Both the position numbers and the translations under genes were made by a program. This document shows, piece by piece, positions 26,750-35,577 of a DNA stretch of 64,000 nucleotides. Below the pieces are notes generated by a model. That model had not been told where the DNA came from. It did no database searches and worked only from the letters and a program-made list of their open reading frames with translations. The stretch is from an uncultured Paracoccaceae bacterium (GTDB taxonomy: Bacteria; Pseudomonadota; Alphaproteobacteria; Rhodobacterales; Rhodobacteraceae). Each line of letters begins with the position of its first letter. Position 1 is the first letter of the stretch. The stretch covers positions 31,832 through 95,831 of the forward strand of contig CAJXSD010000011.1 of the NCBI GenBank assembly GCA_913060475.1, written 5' to 3'.

Positions 26750-28050
26750 TGGAACGTACAAAAAACATCGGCCTGTTTGCCATTGTCGCAGGCTTGATCA
26801 TCTTAACCGGCATGATCCAAAGCTGGAATTCCGCACTGTTAATCGTCAATATGGGGTTAATCAGCGCGATCATGGCCTTGGGCGTCAATTTGCAATGGGG
26901 CTTTGCCGGACTGTTTAATGTGGGCGTCATGGGTTTTGTGGCGCTGGGGGGTTTGGCCACCGTCTTGGTGTCGTCTGATCCCGTGTCTGAGGCCTGGGCC
27001 GCAGGTGGACTGGGGTTGATTGCCGCATTGGTCGTGGGCATTTTGGTGATCGTCGCAACCGGGATTACCATTAAAAAATTGCCCGCGGGTAAGATGCGCC
27101 TGATCGGGGCCACGGCGGTTCTGGTCGGTGGATTTTTCCTGTACCGCGCCGTTTTTGACCCAGCCGTCGCCGCGATCGAGGCCATTAATCCCGCCCTGCA
27201 GGGCAACATCGGTGGCCTAGGGCTGCCCATTCTGCTGGCCTGGCCGATCGGTGGTGTCTTGGCCGCCGGTGCGGCCTGGATCATCGGGAAAACAGCGCTT
27301 GGCCTGCGGTCGGATTATTTGGCGATCGCAACCTTGGGGATCGCGGAAATCATCATCGCCGTCATGAAAAACGAAGACTGGCTGGCGCGTGGCGTGAAAA
27401 ACGTAATCGGCCTAGATCGCCCTGTCGCCCGCGAAGTTGATTTGCAGCAATCGGCTGAGTTTGTCGACAAAGCAACCCAATGGGGATTTGATCCGGTCAC
27501 GGCATCATCGCTCTATGTCAAATTCAGCTATTCGCTGTTGTTTACGGCCGTGTTGGTGGTGTTACTGGTGATGGCCCAGCTGTCATTAAACAGCCCCTGG
27601 GGCCGCATGATGCGCGCCATTCGCGACAACGAAGTGGCGGCCGAAGCCATGGGCAAAAACGTCACCCGCCGGCATCTGCAGATCTTTATCCTTGGATCAG
27701 CCATTTGCGGGATCGCAGGCGCGATGATGACCACCCTAGATGGTCAGTTAACCCCTGGCACCTATCAGCCATTGCGCTATACGTTCTTGATTTGGGTGAT
27801 GGTGATTGTTGGTGGATCAGGCAACAATTTCGGGGCCGTCTTGGGCGGATTTCTGATCTGGTTTTTGTGGGTTCAGGTGGAACCACTGGGTCAATGGATC
27901 ATGACCATTGTCACCAGTGGGATGGCCGAGGACAGCGCATTACGCCTGCATCTGTTGGATAGCGTCGCCCATATGCGGTTGTTTACCATGGGATTGATAT
28001 TGTTATTGGTCTTGCGGTTTAGCCCAAGGGGATTGATCCCAGAAAAATAG
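26749..28050 (+). CDS. livM: branched-chain-type ABC importer permease, LivM type (long form)
   Basis: The 433-residue permease has the LivM core: VNMGLISAIMALGVNLQWGFAGLFNVG near the start, LRSDYLAIATLGIAEII, the coupling helix RAIRDNEVAAEAMGKNV, then GAMMTTLDGQLTPGTY and VIVGGSGNNFGAVLGG. Between residues ~80 and 180 it carries extra hydrophobic stretches compared with a standard LivM of ~320-360 residues, so it may have additional membrane spans. It is the last gene of the operon and is followed at once by a terminator. Confidence 0.9.
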   Translation: MERTKNIGLFAIVAGLIILTGMIQSWNSALLIVNMGLISAIMALGVNLQWGFAGLFNVGVMGFVALGGLATVLVSSDPVSEAWAAGGLGLIAALVVGILVIVATGITIKKLPAGKMRLIGATAVLVGGFFLYRAVFDPAVAAIEAINPALQGNIGGLGLPILLAWPIGGVLAAGAAWIIGKTALGLRSDYLAIATLGIAEIIIAVMKNEDWLARGVKNVIGLDRPVAREVDLQQSAEFVDKATQWGFDPVTASSLYVKFSYSLLFTAVLVVLLVMAQLSLNSPWGRMMRAIRDNEVAAEAMGKNVTRRHLQIFILGSAICGIAGAMMTTLDGQLTPGTYQPLRYTFLIWVMVIVGGSGNNFGAVLGGFLIWFLWVQVEPLGQWIMTIVTSGMAEDSALRLHLLDSVAHMRLFTMGLILLLVLRFSPRGLIPEK

Positions 28051-28053
28051 GTT

Positions 28054-28089
28054 AAAAAATGGCCCTGCATTGCGAGGGCCATTTTTTTC
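28054..28089 (+). terminator. Rho-independent terminator of the importer operon
   Basis: AAAAAATGGCCCT (28054-28066) pairs with AGGGCCATTTTTTT (28075-28088) around an 8-base loop. The A/T-flanked GC stem makes it a terminator in both directions; it lies 3 bases after the livM stop. Confidence 0.9.
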
Positions 28090-28148
28090 TTGCCATTTCA
28101 CCCATTTTGTATATATTCGTATTTTAATATATGTTATAAGGAACCATC

Positions 28149-28352
28149 ATGAAAAAGAACGTAGGCGGCATTGATCGCGTTTTAAGAATTGTCGTTGGCC
28201 TGGCGCTGATCGCGGGGTATTTTTTAAACGCCGACGCGGCCTATGGCTGGTTATATCTGTTGGGGATTATCCCACTTGCCACCGGTTTGATGTCAAATTG
28301 TATGCTGTATACCCTGTTGGGGATCAACACCTGCCCCGCCAAGAAAGACTGA
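28149..28352 (+). CDS. DUF2892 (YgaP-like) small membrane protein
   Basis: The 67-residue protein starts MKKNVGGIDRVLRIVVGLAL, the recognisable DUF2892 opening, with two hydrophobic spans and the ending SNCMLYTLLGINTCPAKK. Domain members are inner-membrane proteins, sometimes fused to rhodanese domains; the two cysteines near the end are a family feature. Function unknown. An AAGGA site precedes the ATG. It has its own small transcription unit between the importer terminator and the convergent DUF4260 gene. Confidence 0.8.
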   Translation: MKKNVGGIDRVLRIVVGLALIAGYFLNADAAYGWLYLLGIIPLATGLMSNCMLYTLLGINTCPAKKD

Positions 28353-28367
28353 TGTTAAGCGCGGGAA

Positions 28368-28420
28368 ATGCACCCACTGGGGTGCATGCCTTCGGCGAGG
28401 ATATTTTTAGACAAAAAATG
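28368..28420 (+). repeat. third copy of the hairpin plus TATTTTTAGAC dispersed element
   Basis: An 8-bp perfect hairpin (ATGCACCC 28368-28375, GGGTGCAT 28380-28387) is followed by GAGGATATTTTTAGACAAA at 28397-28420. The second part matches the - strand copy near 11246-11269 with one difference in about 22 bases. The element supplies the last codons and stop of the convergent DUF4260 gene. Confidence 0.65.
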
Positions 28421-28805
28421 ATTTTGTGTCTTGGTCATTGGCACCAAGATGGGTCTGGGTAAACCCGCGCGACGATTTTAGGCCAAAGCCCAACGCGCGG
28501 TCGACGCCATCATGTGCAATCATGAGCATCCCAAGGGCCACAGCGATCGAATGCCCAAAGACAAGCCCCAAGAAAAACGGCAAAACGCCCATGGGGTAGA
28601 GATGCATAAGATTATAGAAAAACGCCCCAGCCCGCGGGCCAGCCAGATATCCGACGATTGCCAAATCAGGCACGAAAAAGAGCGCAATCAGCAGCCATAG
28701 CGGCAGTTCTGGCGTCATTAAGGGCAATTGTGGACGCATGAGCAACAAAAGAGTGAAGGCCAAGGCGGCAATGATTGCCCCCTCTATGCGTTGCCAGAGG
28801 ATCAT
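28407..28805 (-). CDS. DUF4260 membrane protein
   Basis: The 132-residue protein has about four hydrophobic segments. It shows the DUF4260 motifs [21 protein letters not shown] near residue 42, [10 protein letters not shown] and [20 protein letters not shown] near the end. Function unknown; the histidine/aspartate pattern in membrane helices hints at metal or substrate binding. Its ATG overlaps the uvrA stop as ATGA (28802-28805), which fixes the start and implies read-through from uvrA. The final three codons and stop come from the dispersed repeat at 28397-28420. Confidence 0.8.
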   Translation of the reverse strand: MILWQRIEGAIIAALAFTLLLLMRPQLPLMTPELPLWLLIALFFVPDLAIVGYLAGPRAGAFFYNLMHLYPMGVLPFFLGLVFGHSIAVALGMLMIAHDGVDRALGFGLKSSRGFTQTHLGANDQDTKSFFV

Positions 28806-31660
28806 TCGGCCGCGGTGCGTTTGGGGTTGAGCATATCTTTCAGATAGTGGCCTGTGTGGCTGGCTTGGACTTTGGCCACATCTTCGGGCGTGCCAGTGGC
28901 CACCACGGTGCCACCACCATCGCCGCCCTCGGGGCCGATGTCGATGATCCAATCTGCCGTTTTCACAACGTCGAGATTATGTTCGATGACAATCACGGAA
29001 TTTCCCTGTTCGACCAATTCATGCAAGACCTCAAGCAATTTGCGGACATCTTCGAAATGCAGACCGGTTGTGGGTTCATCCAGAATATAGAGGGTTTTTC
29101 CCGTAGAGCGGCGGGCGAGTTCCTTGGAGAGTTTCACGCGTTGTGCTTCGCCGCCAGATAATGTGGTGGCCTGTTGACCCACCTTGATATAGCCCAAGCC
29201 AACACGCACCAGTGCATCCATTTTTTCGCGAATAGAGGGGACAGCCTGGAAAAATTGCTGGGCATCTTCGACGGTCATGTCCAAGACATCTGCGATGGAT
29301 TTGCCTTTGAATTTCACCTCGAGTGTTTCGCGATTGTATCGTGCGCCATGGCAGGTTTCGCATGTGACATAGACATCGGGCAGGAAATGCATTTCGATTT
29401 TGATGACGCCATCGCCCTGGCAGGCCTCGCACCGGCCACCTTTGACGTTAAAGGAGAAGCGGCCGGGTTTATAGCCGCGTGTTTTTGCCTCGGGCAGGCC
29501 GGCGAACCATTCGCGGATGGGGGTAAAGGCGCCCGTATAGGTGGCCGGATTGGACCGTGGCGTGCGGCCAATCGGACGTTGGTCAATATCGATGACCTTG
29601 TCCAGCAATTCCAGGCCCTTGATCGTGTCGCAAGGCGCCGGGGCCTGTTTTGCGCCATTCAATCGCATTGATGCCGTTTTGAACAGGGTTTCGATGGTCA
29701 GCGTGGATTTCCCACCGCCGGACACCCCAGTGACGCAGACAAATTTTCCCAAGGGGTAATCGACCGTCACGTTTTTTAGGTTATTTCCCACGGCATTCAC
29801 AACGGTCAGTTTTTTGCCATTGCCCTTGCGGCGTGTCGATGGCACAGAAATTTCGCGTTGACCGGATAGGTACTGACCCGTCAATGAATTGGGATCGCTG
29901 GCCACATGTTTCGGTGTTCCGTGGCTGACAACCTGTCCGCCGTGCACGCCTGCCCCGGGGCCGATATCGAATACATAGTCTGCCTCGCGGATCGCCTCTT
30001 CGTCGTGTTCGACAACGATCACCGTGTTGCCCTGATCGCGCAGGTTTTTCAATGTGGTCAACAGACGGTCATTATCGCGTTGATGCAATCCGATCGATGG
30101 TTCGTCCAGCACATAAAGCACCCCTGTCAGACCAGATCCAATCTGGCTGGCCAGTCTGATCCGCTGGCTTTCACCGCCCGACAATGTCCCCGCATTTCGG
30201 CTGAGAGTTAGATATTCTAGGCCCACATTATTTAGAAATCCTAAGCGTTCGCGAATTTCCTTTAATATGGCGCGGGCGATTTCATTTTTCTGGCTGGTCA
30301 GATGGGTGGGCACCGTTTCGCACCATTCGAATGCCTCGCGGATGGACATTTGAACGACCTGTCCAATATGCAGACCCGCAATTTTGACGGCCAGTGCCTC
30401 TTGCTTTAGCCGGTAGCCATCGCAGGTGCCACAGGGGCGATTGTTTTGATATTGTTCGAATTCCTCGCGGATCCAGTTGCTGTCGGTTTCGCGGTAGCGG
30501 CGTTCCATGTTGGGAATGACGCCTTCGAATACGCGTCTGACCTGATAAATCCGGCCGCCTTCGTCATAGCGGAACTGGATTTCTTCGTCGCCTGAGCCAT
30601 GCAGGAATACCTGTTTCACATGGGCGGGCAGATCTTTCCACCGGGCATTTTGGTCAAATTCATAATGTTTTGCAATCGCTTCAATGGTTTGCAGGAAATA
30701 GGGGGATTTACCCTTGCGCCAGGGGGCCAAGGCGCCATCGCGAATTTTCAACATCTGATCTGGCACGACCAGACGTTCGTCAAAGAACAGTTCCATCCCC
30801 AACCCGTCACATTGTGGGCAGGCCCCAAAGGGCGCGTTGAATGAAAACAAACGCGGTTCGATTTCGGGAATGGTAAAACCACTGACCGGACAGGCGAAAT
30901 TTTCGGAAAATGTGAACCGTTCAGGATCCCCATCGCGCGGGGCGGTTTCCAAAATCGCAATCCCATCGGCCAAATCCAATGCGGTGCGGAAACTGTCGGC
31001 CAAACGGGTTTCCATGCCGTCGCGCACCACGATCCGATCGACAACCACGTCGATATCGTGGCGGAATTTTTTGTCCAAAGTCGGTGGTTCGTCCAATTCA
31101 TAGAACTGACCGTCAACCTTGACCCGTTGAAAGCCTTGTTTGCGCAGTTCCAAAAATTCTTTGCGGTATTCGCCTTTGCGGTCGCGCACGATTGGCGCCA
31201 ACAGATGGGCACGTGTGCCCTCCTCCATTCCCATGACGCGATCGACCATGTCCTGGACCTGTTGCGCCTCAATCGGCAGGCCTGTTGCGGGGCTGTACGG
31301 TGTGCCCGCCCGCGCGAAAAGCAAGCGCAAATAGTCATAAATTTCCGTCACAGTGCCAACGGTCGAACGCGGGTTTTTGGACGTTGTTTTTTGTTCGATC
31401 GAAATCGCAGGGCTTAGGCCGCTGATGTGGTCGACATCGGGTTTTTCCATCATGTCCAGAAACTGACGTGCATAGGCCGATAGGCTTTCGACATAGCGGC
31501 GCTGGCCTTCTGCATAGATGGTATCAAAGGCCAAAGAAGATTTCCCGGATCCCGACAGCCCGGTAATCACAACAAATTGGTCGCGCGGAATATCCACATC
31601 AATCGATTTCAAATTGTGTTCACGCGCCCCGCGGACCTGAATGGTTTTCAAATCAGTCAT
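28802..31660 (-). CDS. uvrA: excinuclease ABC subunit A
   Basis: UvrA recognises DNA damage in nucleotide-excision repair and loads UvrB. The 952-residue protein is full length, with two ABC ATPase halves: Walker [13 protein letters not shown] near residue 35 and [13 protein letters not shown] near 645, and two signatures [14 protein letters not shown] and [15 protein letters not shown]. The C-terminal zinc finger is [14 protein letters not shown] to CETCHG. The first zinc module has CPVSG in place of CPVCG, as often seen in this group. It is preceded by a GTTC-N7-GTTC SOS box and coupled downstream to DUF4260. Confidence 0.98.
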   Translation of the reverse strand: MTDLKTIQVRGAREHNLKSIDVDIPRDQFVVITGLSGSGKSSLAFDTIYAEGQRRYVESLSAYARQFLDMMEKPDVDHISGLSPAISIEQKTTSKNPRSTVGTVTEIYDYLRLLFARAGTPYSPATGLPIEAQQVQDMVDRVMGMEEGTRAHLLAPIVRDRKGEYRKEFLELRKQGFQRVKVDGQFYELDEPPTLDKKFRHDIDVVVDRIVVRDGMETRLADSFRTALDLADGIAILETAPRDGDPERFTFSENFACPVSGFTIPEIEPRLFSFNAPFGACPQCDGLGMELFFDERLVVPDQMLKIRDGALAPWRKGKSPYFLQTIEAIAKHYEFDQNARWKDLPAHVKQVFLHGSGDEEIQFRYDEGGRIYQVRRVFEGVIPNMERRYRETDSNWIREEFEQYQNNRPCGTCDGYRLKQEALAVKIAGLHIGQVVQMSIREAFEWCETVPTHLTSQKNEIARAILKEIRERLGFLNNVGLEYLTLSRNAGTLSGGESQRIRLASQIGSGLTGVLYVLDEPSIGLHQRDNDRLLTTLKNLRDQGNTVIVVEHDEEAIREADYVFDIGPGAGVHGGQVVSHGTPKHVASDPNSLTGQYLSGQREISVPSTRRKGNGKKLTVVNAVGNNLKNVTVDYPLGKFVCVTGVSGGGKSTLTIETLFKTASMRLNGAKQAPAPCDTIKGLELLDKVIDIDQRPIGRTPRSNPATYTGAFTPIREWFAGLPEAKTRGYKPGRFSFNVKGGRCEACQGDGVIKIEMHFLPDVYVTCETCHGARYNRETLEVKFKGKSIADVLDMTVEDAQQFFQAVPSIREKMDALVRVGLGYIKVGQQATTLSGGEAQRVKLSKELARRSTGKTLYILDEPTTGLHFEDVRKLLEVLHELVEQGNSVIVIEHNLDVVKTADWIIDIGPEGGDGGGTVVATGTPEDVAKVQASHTGHYLKDMLNPKRTAAE

Positions 31661-31723
31661 GATATCTTCCTAATGGTTAACGCACAGATAAACCTTTTTC
31701 TGACGATGGCCAATGAAAAAATG

Positions 31724-31738
31724 GAACGGAAAGCGAAC
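31724..31738 (-). promoter_or_regulatory. LexA SOS box (GTTC-N7-GTTC) upstream of uvrA
   Basis: On the uvrA strand GTTC-GCTTTCC-GTTC is an exact match to the alphaproteobacterial LexA operator (direct repeat GTTC-N7-GTTC). It lies 64 bases before the uvrA ATG, in the uvrA/glk divergent gap. It implies damage-inducible uvrA. Confidence 0.85.
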
Positions 31739-31869
31739 ATCCGCCAAATTTTTATCCGCCCTTTGTGAAATATGTTTGCGCTAACAAAATCTTGCGCAGG
31801 GCTGGCTTGGGGCCTTGCTTGGCTGTTGATTTATGCATAAACACGAACAAAATGATAAGGATGAACGCA

Positions 31870-32817
31870 ATGTCGCAGCCTACGTGCCTTGTGGCGGATA
31901 TCGGTGGAACAAACACACGCATGGCCATTTCCGATGGCCTGACCCTGCGGGGTGACAGCATTACACGGTTCAAAAATGCCGATCATTCGACATTTTATGA
32001 AATCATTGATCTATACCTATCCCAGATGGGCCTGACCCGGGTGGACCGTGCCGCGGTTGCGGTGGCGGGCCCCGTGTCGGGGGGGCGTGCGGAAATGACC
32101 AACCTGGATTGGACGTTCGAGGATACAAAAATTGCCACCAAAACCGGTGCAGCCCACGTCGGTTTGCTGAATGATTTACAGGCGCAGGGGCATTCGCTGC
32201 ACCTGCTGGACCGTGAGGACATCCTAACCGTGATGCAGGGCAATCGTCAGGCACGGCCAACGGATACGCAAATTGTGATTGGCATGGGCACGGGATTTAA
32301 CGCGGCCCCCGTCTATCACACACAGTCGGGCACCCATGTGCCACCCGCGGAAATTGGACATGCCCGAATTGCGACGGCAAATGATGTGCAGGCCCGCGTT
32401 GTGGATGCCATCGCACAGGCGGAAGGTTTCGTATCAAACGAACATATTTTGGCGGGCCGTGGTTTGGAACGCATCGATGCCGCCCTGAACAATCGCCAAG
32501 ACCGCAGCGCCGCCGATATTATGGCCGCGGCACAGTCGGGCGATGCATCGGCGATTATGGTCGCGCAAACACAGGCCCAATTTGCAGGGTCTGTCTATGG
32601 CGATATGGCGCTGGCAACCTTGCCATTGGGCGGTATATATCTGATTGGCGGGGTGGCGCGGGCGCTGTCGCCATATTTGTCCGACAAAAAATTTGCCGAT
32701 GCATTTTGCGACAAAGGACGCTTTGCCACCTTTAACCAACAATTCAGTGTGCATGTCATTTTGGATGATTTTGCCGCGCTAAAGGGCTGTCCAAGCTATG
32801 TGATGTCACTTGCGTGA
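31870..32817 (+). CDS. glk: glucokinase
   Basis: The 315-residue protein is a bacterial glucokinase of the hexokinase-fold Glk family, phosphorylating glucose with ATP. The phosphate-1 loop is LVADIGGTNTRMAI near the start, AAVAVAGPVSGG follows, then TNLDWTF, LLNDLQAQ with the catalytic aspartate, IGMGTGFNAAP and PAEIGHARI, and YLIGGVARAL at the adenosine site. ATG at 31870 has an AAGG site 9 bases upstream; ATG at 31861 is too close to it. The gene converges on the MFS gene and overlaps its stop by 12 bases. Confidence 0.88.
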   Translation: MSQPTCLVADIGGTNTRMAISDGLTLRGDSITRFKNADHSTFYEIIDLYLSQMGLTRVDRAAVAVAGPVSGGRAEMTNLDWTFEDTKIATKTGAAHVGLLNDLQAQGHSLHLLDREDILTVMQGNRQARPTDTQIVIGMGTGFNAAPVYHTQSGTHVPPAEIGHARIATANDVQARVVDAIAQAEGFVSNEHILAGRGLERIDAALNNRQDRSAADIMAAAQSGDASAIMVAQTQAQFAGSVYGDMALATLPLGGIYLIGGVARALSPYLSDKKFADAFCDKGRFATFNQQFSVHVILDDFAALKGCPSYVMSLA

Positions 32818-34020
32818 CGGGTTGTATTTGTGAATTCCCATCATCATGGCGACGGTTGCACCGCAGAAATATAACCCGACAAAACTGTATTGCTGACCTA
32901 AAGGCACCCCAAGTGTTAAAAACCAACCCGTAATTGCGGGGCCAATGGCGGATCCGACAACCATCACAGCGCTGGCAATTGCCTTGATCCCGCCCAAATG
33001 GCGCGTTCCGTAAAATTCGGCCCAGAACGCAACAGGCAGGGTGCCATTGGCCCCTGCACTCAGGGCCAGAAAAACCAAACCTATGCCAACGCCTAGCAAT
33101 GTCTGCGCCTGTGAAAACGCGAAAAACGCCACCGCCATGGGCACCAGATACAACGGCATTAATCGCGCCGCCCCATATCTGTCCAAGGCCATGCCTGACA
33201 GGATATTCGCCGCAACCGCAACCACGGAATAGATCGGAAAGACTGCAACCAATGCCAAATGTTCGACCGCCAATTCCTGCGCAAACGGCACCTGTTGAAA
33301 GAAAAAGGCCGTGACAAAGGCACCAGGCCCCATCAGCGTTGGGATCATAAACCAAAACAGGGGATGCGACAGGGTTTGTCGGCGTGTCCAATGGCGCCCC
33401 TGCATCCCTGTTGCGATGTTTTGTTGTGCCATAGATTGCGGTGTGCGTTCTTGCGATAGCAGGCGCCATAACACGGGAATAGCCGCACAGATCACCAGCG
33501 CAGACAGGCCCCACAACACACGCCAGTCATAAACCCCCAACAATACGACAAAGAGGATGGGCAAACTGGCCTCGCCCAAACTATAGCCTAGGTTTGACAG
33601 CGACAGCGCGCGCCCGCGTTGGGCGACAAACCAACGTGACATGGCGACCGCGGCCAAATGCGATGACATCCCCTGCCCCATGAGACGCAGCAAAAATATA
33701 ACGACTGGCAACAACACGGCATAGGTGTTTATCGCCATGCACAGCGCCGCCACCGCCAACCCGCAAAACACCCCCACCCCCAGATGGCGTGTTTTGAACT
33801 GATCGCTTAGTCCGCCAGACCAGACCATGACCACGGCTGATGAAAATGTACCCAAGGCATAGGCCGTGCCCCATTGCCCATGGGTCAGACCAAAATCGGC
33901 GCGAATTTCCCCAGAAAAGACGGAAATTAAAAACGTCTGCCCAAAGCTGGACATCAAGGTCAACAAAAACCCTGCCGCGATTAGGGATATGTGTTGTTTT
34001 AGGAAACTTGTGAAATTCAT
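32806..34020 (-). CDS. major facilitator superfamily transporter
   Basis: The 404-residue protein has about twelve hydrophobic segments, with the N-terminal half containing GQTFLISVFSGEIRADFGLTHGQWGTAYAL and the loop GGLSDQFKTRHLG equivalent to the MFS A-motif between spans 2 and 3. The style resembles the monocarboxylate/oxalate-formate exchanger-like MFS group, but the substrate cannot be read. It follows the ketosynthase gene by 59 bases on the same strand and may be the last member of the transpeptidase/LpxD/ACP/ketosynthase operon, or an independent gene. ATG at 34020 puts the first span near the N-terminus. Confidence 0.85.
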   Translation of the reverse strand: MNFTSFLKQHISLIAAGFLLTLMSSFGQTFLISVFSGEIRADFGLTHGQWGTAYALGTFSSAVVMVWSGGLSDQFKTRHLGVGVFCGLAVAALCMAINTYAVLLPVVIFLLRLMGQGMSSHLAAVAMSRWFVAQRGRALSLSNLGYSLGEASLPILFVVLLGVYDWRVLWGLSALVICAAIPVLWRLLSQERTPQSMAQQNIATGMQGRHWTRRQTLSHPLFWFMIPTLMGPGAFVTAFFFQQVPFAQELAVEHLALVAVFPIYSVVAVAANILSGMALDRYGAARLMPLYLVPMAVAFFAFSQAQTLLGVGIGLVFLALSAGANGTLPVAFWAEFYGTRHLGGIKAIASAVMVVGSAIGPAITGWFLTLGVPLGQQYSFVGLYFCGATVAMMMGIHKYNPSRK

Positions 34021-34079
34021 CGAACTGCGCCTGCGTGTTTGCGTCACTATGGCGCGAATGCAATAAAACTCAAGCGGAA

Positions 34080-35291
34080 TTACCGAAAGGCCCGCACTGC
34101 CAGAACGGCATTCAACCCCCCAAAGGCAAAGGCATTGGACAGGGCCACATCAACCTTGGCCTCGCGCGCCTCATTCGGAACCACATCTAGGGCGCATTCA
34201 GGATCGGGTTCCTGATATCCAATGGTAGGCGCAATAATGCCATCGCGTACGGCCATGATACAGGCCAGTAATTCCACCGCACCCGTTGCCCCGATAAGAT
34301 GCCCGTGCATCGATTTCGTCGATGACAGCATTAAGGCATTGGCATGCTGGCCAAACACATGGGCCACCGCGGCGCATTCGGTTTTGTCATTGGCTGCCGT
34401 TCCTGTGCCGTGGGCATTGATATATCCCACATCCTCGGGGTTCAGACGCGCATCGCGCAACGCCCCCTGAATGGCGCGGGCTGCACCCTGTTGGCTGGGC
34501 ATGACAATATCGGCTGCATCCGACGACATGGCAAATCCTGTCACCTCGGCCAAAATATCCGCGCCACGGGACTTGGCGTGTTGCAATTCTTCGAATACGA
34601 AAATGGCCGCGCCTTCGCCTTGGACCATGCCATTGCGATTGGCGGAAAACGGGCGGCAGGCGTCTTTGGACATAACGCGCAGACCTTCCCATGCTTTGAT
34701 CCCGCCGAAACACAGCATGCTTTCTGATCCGCCGGTGATCATGGTTTTGGACAGGCCCGTGCGCACCATTTGGAACGCTTGTGCCATGGCATGATTGGAA
34801 CTGGCACAGGCCGTTGACACGGTAAACGACGGGCCTTTTAGGTTGAATTCCATCGATACATGGCTGGCGGCGGCATTGTTCATTAGTTTCGGCACAACAA
34901 AGGGATGGACGCGGTTTTTACCTTCTTCGTAGACCGACCTATAATTTTCGTCCCAGGTCCCGACGCCCCCACCCGCGGTGCCCAACACCACACCAGAGGT
35001 CGCGGCCAGTTCCCCCGAAAACACCAAACCAGATTGATCAATCGCCTCTTTGGCGGCCAACAGCGTAAATTGGGTAAAGCGGTCATATAACGCCAGTTGT
35101 TGCCGGTTGAATACGGCGTCTGGATCAAAATCATGCACTTGGCCACCGATTTTGATTGTCAAACGATCGACATCACGAAATTTCAGTTCACTAATACCAC
35201 AGCGCCCCGCCTGCATCGCAGCCAGCGTCTGGGGCACATTTTGCCCCAAGGCATTGATCGTTCCGGCCCCTGTGATAACAACCCTGTTCAC
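34080..35291 (-). CDS. beta-ketoacyl-ACP synthase (FabF/NodE-like)
   Basis: The 403-residue condensing enzyme has an intact Cys-His-His triad. The nucleophile is in VSTACASSNHAM near residue 161, and the two histidines are in NAHGTGT and KSMHGHLIGATGA. It begins MNRVVITGAGTINALGQNVP as FabF-type enzymes do. Unlike housekeeping fabF, it is translationally coupled to its own carrier protein (ATGA overlap at 35288-35291) and sits in an operon with an LpxD-like acyltransferase. It is therefore likely to elongate a special acyl chain on that carrier. The product is not deducible. The general fabH is elsewhere at 53528-54499. Confidence 0.88.
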   Translation of the reverse strand: MNRVVITGAGTINALGQNVPQTLAAMQAGRCGISELKFRDVDRLTIKIGGQVHDFDPDAVFNRQQLALYDRFTQFTLLAAKEAIDQSGLVFSGELAATSGVVLGTAGGGVGTWDENYRSVYEEGKNRVHPFVVPKLMNNAAASHVSMEFNLKGPSFTVSTACASSNHAMAQAFQMVRTGLSKTMITGGSESMLCFGGIKAWEGLRVMSKDACRPFSANRNGMVQGEGAAIFVFEELQHAKSRGADILAEVTGFAMSSDAADIVMPSQQGAARAIQGALRDARLNPEDVGYINAHGTGTAANDKTECAAVAHVFGQHANALMLSSTKSMHGHLIGATGAVELLACIMAVRDGIIAPTIGYQEPDPECALDVVPNEAREAKVDVALSNAFAFGGLNAVLAVRAFR

Positions 35292-35545
35292 GATTGTTCT
35301 GCCACCAAGGTTTCAACACCCGCAATTATGCGCGCAACGGATGAGATATCAAAATCACCCTCGGTCGGATCGTTGGCATTAAACGGAACCTGGATGTCAA
35401 AGGCCTCTTCTATCGCGAAAATGCATTCGACCAGCCCCAGACTGTCGATGCCCAACTGTTCTAGCGTGCTGTCCAATGTCACATCCGACGGCTCTAACAC
35501 GGCTTGTTGGGCTAATATTTCTATGACCTGTTGTTTCACTGACAT
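35288..35545 (-). CDS. dedicated acyl carrier protein
   Basis: The 85-residue acidic protein has the carrier fold with the phosphopantetheine serine in EQLGIDSLGLVECIFAIEE near residue 35. It is not the housekeeping AcpP: the sequence after the serine diverges (Gly-Leu-Val in place of the usual Asp-Ser-Leu-Asp-Thr-Val-Glu pattern), and helix III is preceded by an unusual NANDPTEGDFDI loop. In layout it resembles specialised carriers such as AcpXL used for lipid A chains in rhizobia. It lies between the LpxD-like gene (32-base gap) and the coupled ketosynthase gene. Confidence 0.88.
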   Translation of the reverse strand: MSVKQQVIEILAQQAVLEPSDVTLDSTLEQLGIDSLGLVECIFAIEEAFDIQVPFNANDPTEGDFDISSVARIIAGVETLVAEQS

Positions 35546-35577
35546 ATGCGTAAATCCATGCGATACCCCTTGGGGGA

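Noticed and set aside
26730..27284. 184-codon open frame opposite livM
   Set aside because: Proline/alanine/threonine-rich shadow of a membrane protein gene; it lies wholly within livM on the other strand.
32756..33514. 252-codon open frame on the - strand within the MFS gene, other frame
   Set aside because: The overlapping frame has twelve membrane segments typical of MFS; the alternative reads as glycine/arginine/cysteine-rich shadow sequence.
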